From contig CAJBJW010000183.1 in NCBI GenBank assembly GCA_903953455.1, positions 1-6,289 of the forward strand: a stretch of DNA of 6,289 nt, given 5' to 3'. The notes beneath the pieces were generated by a model, which worked only from the letters and a program-made list of their open reading frames with translations, made no database searches and was not told where the DNA came from. The translations under genes and the position numbers were made by a program. This stretch comes from an uncultured Pseudomonadota bacterium (lineage in GTDB: Bacteria > Pseudomonadota > Gammaproteobacteria > Methylococcales > Methylomonadaceae). This document shows positions 5,653 through 6,289 of the stretch, piece by piece; positions within the stretch are counted from its first letter, which is position 1, and every line of letters begins with the position of its first letter.

Positions 5653-6289
5653 ATGAGCGCAACTAAACGCATTGAACACATTGATGTATGGCGATTTTTT
5701 GCCGTGATACTCGTCATTCAAGAACACTTTTTATTATTTAGCGGTATTGATCGCTATATCGCAGACATTGAAACGTATTCACTGCAAATTGAGCGTTTTG
5801 GTGAAATGGGTGTGTTGATTTTTTTTAGTATCAGTGGCTTTGTGATTTGCAATGGATTAAATTCCGAAAAGAATACGACAGGAAAAATTTGCTTAAGTGC
5901 TTTTTGTGCACGTCGATTTTTCAGAATCGTACCGCCCATGTGGCTCTATTTGTTGACGTTATTTATATTAAATTCAGCTGATTTACTTAAGATTAGCGGC
6001 GAGCAATTACTCACGTCAGCGGCATTTTTATGTAATTTACCACTAACAAAAGGCTGCTCATGGTATGCCGGACATACATGGTCACTTGCCTATGAAGAGC
6101 AGTTTTACCTACTTTTCCCCCTACTCTTTATTTGGGCGTGGCGTGGAAATAGAAATGGACGTATTTTTTCATCCATTGCACTGCTCACGAGCGTAGCGCT
6201 GATACTACACTATAGTGGAAATACTTTTTGGTCAGAATATTGCACTTACTTTTTATTTCTGCTGATGGGCTGTTTTAGCGCGTTGCTGC
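5653..6289 (+). CDS. Acyltransferase-3 family membrane protein (OafA/YrhL-like), 3' end outside window
   Basis: The first 212 residues of an integral inner-membrane acyltransferase; the frame stays open to the right edge. The ATG at 5653 has GGGA 5 bases upstream. Family landmarks are HIDVWRFFAVILVIQEHF, with Arg14 and His25 (the R-x10-H motif, where His is the proposed catalytic residue), and GVLIFFSISGFVI (53-65). An RxxR motif is at 88-91 (RFFR) before VPPMW, and the hallmark TWSLAYEEQFYLLFPLL is at 141-157. Hydrophobic helices alternate with short polar loops. These enzymes move acetyl or other acyl groups onto sugars of O-antigen, exopolysaccharide, peptidoglycan or similar acceptors; which one cannot be told. 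The 8-base gap after sbcB suggests co-transcription, with no obvious functional link. Confidence 0.92.
   Translation, partial: MSATKRIEHIDVWRFFAVILVIQEHFLLFSGIDRYIADIETYSLQIERFGEMGVLIFFSISGFVICNGLNSEKNTTGKICLSAFCARRFFRIVPPMWLYLLTLFILNSADLLKISGEQLLTSAAFLCNLPLTKGCSWYAGHTWSLAYEEQFYLLFPLLFIWAWRGNRNGRIFSSIALLTSVALILHYSGNTFWSEYCTYFLFLLMGCFSALL

Noticed and set aside
5139..5939. Two minus-strand open frames inside sbcB and the acyltransferase gene
   Set aside because: Both are antisense to strongly supported coding sequence and have no motifs.

Overview
The window looks like chromosomal DNA of a moderately AT-rich gammaproteobacterium. The main clue is a full-length exonuclease I gene (sbcB), a family found mostly in Gammaproteobacteria. 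A NirJ-type radical SAM gene also hints at a denitrifying or related respiratory lifestyle, or a recent ancestor with one. Genus cannot be fixed from this sequence; a sulfur-oxidiser of the Beggiatoa/Thiothrix kind would fit but is a guess.

Layout, left to right. (1) Positions 1-573, minus strand: a type II toxin-antitoxin pair. An AbrB/MazE-fold antitoxin overlaps a PIN-domain toxin whose 3' end is cut off by the window edge. (2) Positions 761-952, plus strand: a 63-residue lipoprotein with a lipobox and a second hydrophobic segment at its C-terminus. (3) Positions 953-1288: a 336-bp gap between convergent genes. It holds one strong bidirectional terminator, several further inverted repeats and a CRP-like palindrome, but no gene I can support. 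(4) Positions 4091 down to 1289, minus strand: a tight three-gene unit of an MTA/SAH-deaminase-type amidohydrolase, a small cupin and a NirJ-family radical SAM enzyme. (5) Positions 4092-4180: a short divergent promoter region with overlapping -10 boxes on the two strands. (6) Positions 4181-5644, plus strand: sbcB. Eight bases later comes the first 212 codons of an acyltransferase-3 membrane protein that runs off the right edge.

How the genes may work together. The amidohydrolase, cupin and NirJ genes overlap or lie 30 bp apart and should be co-transcribed. Radical SAM enzymes release 5'-deoxyadenosine, and some members of this amidohydrolase family deaminate that compound. The pairing may therefore join a radical SAM reaction to clean-up of its by-product; this is inference. 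No other heme d1 (nir) genes are visible.

I did not find a clear new defence or mobile system. The points most worth following are the isolated nirJ beside a deaminase and cupin, the structured gap at 953-1288, and the shared divergent promoter.
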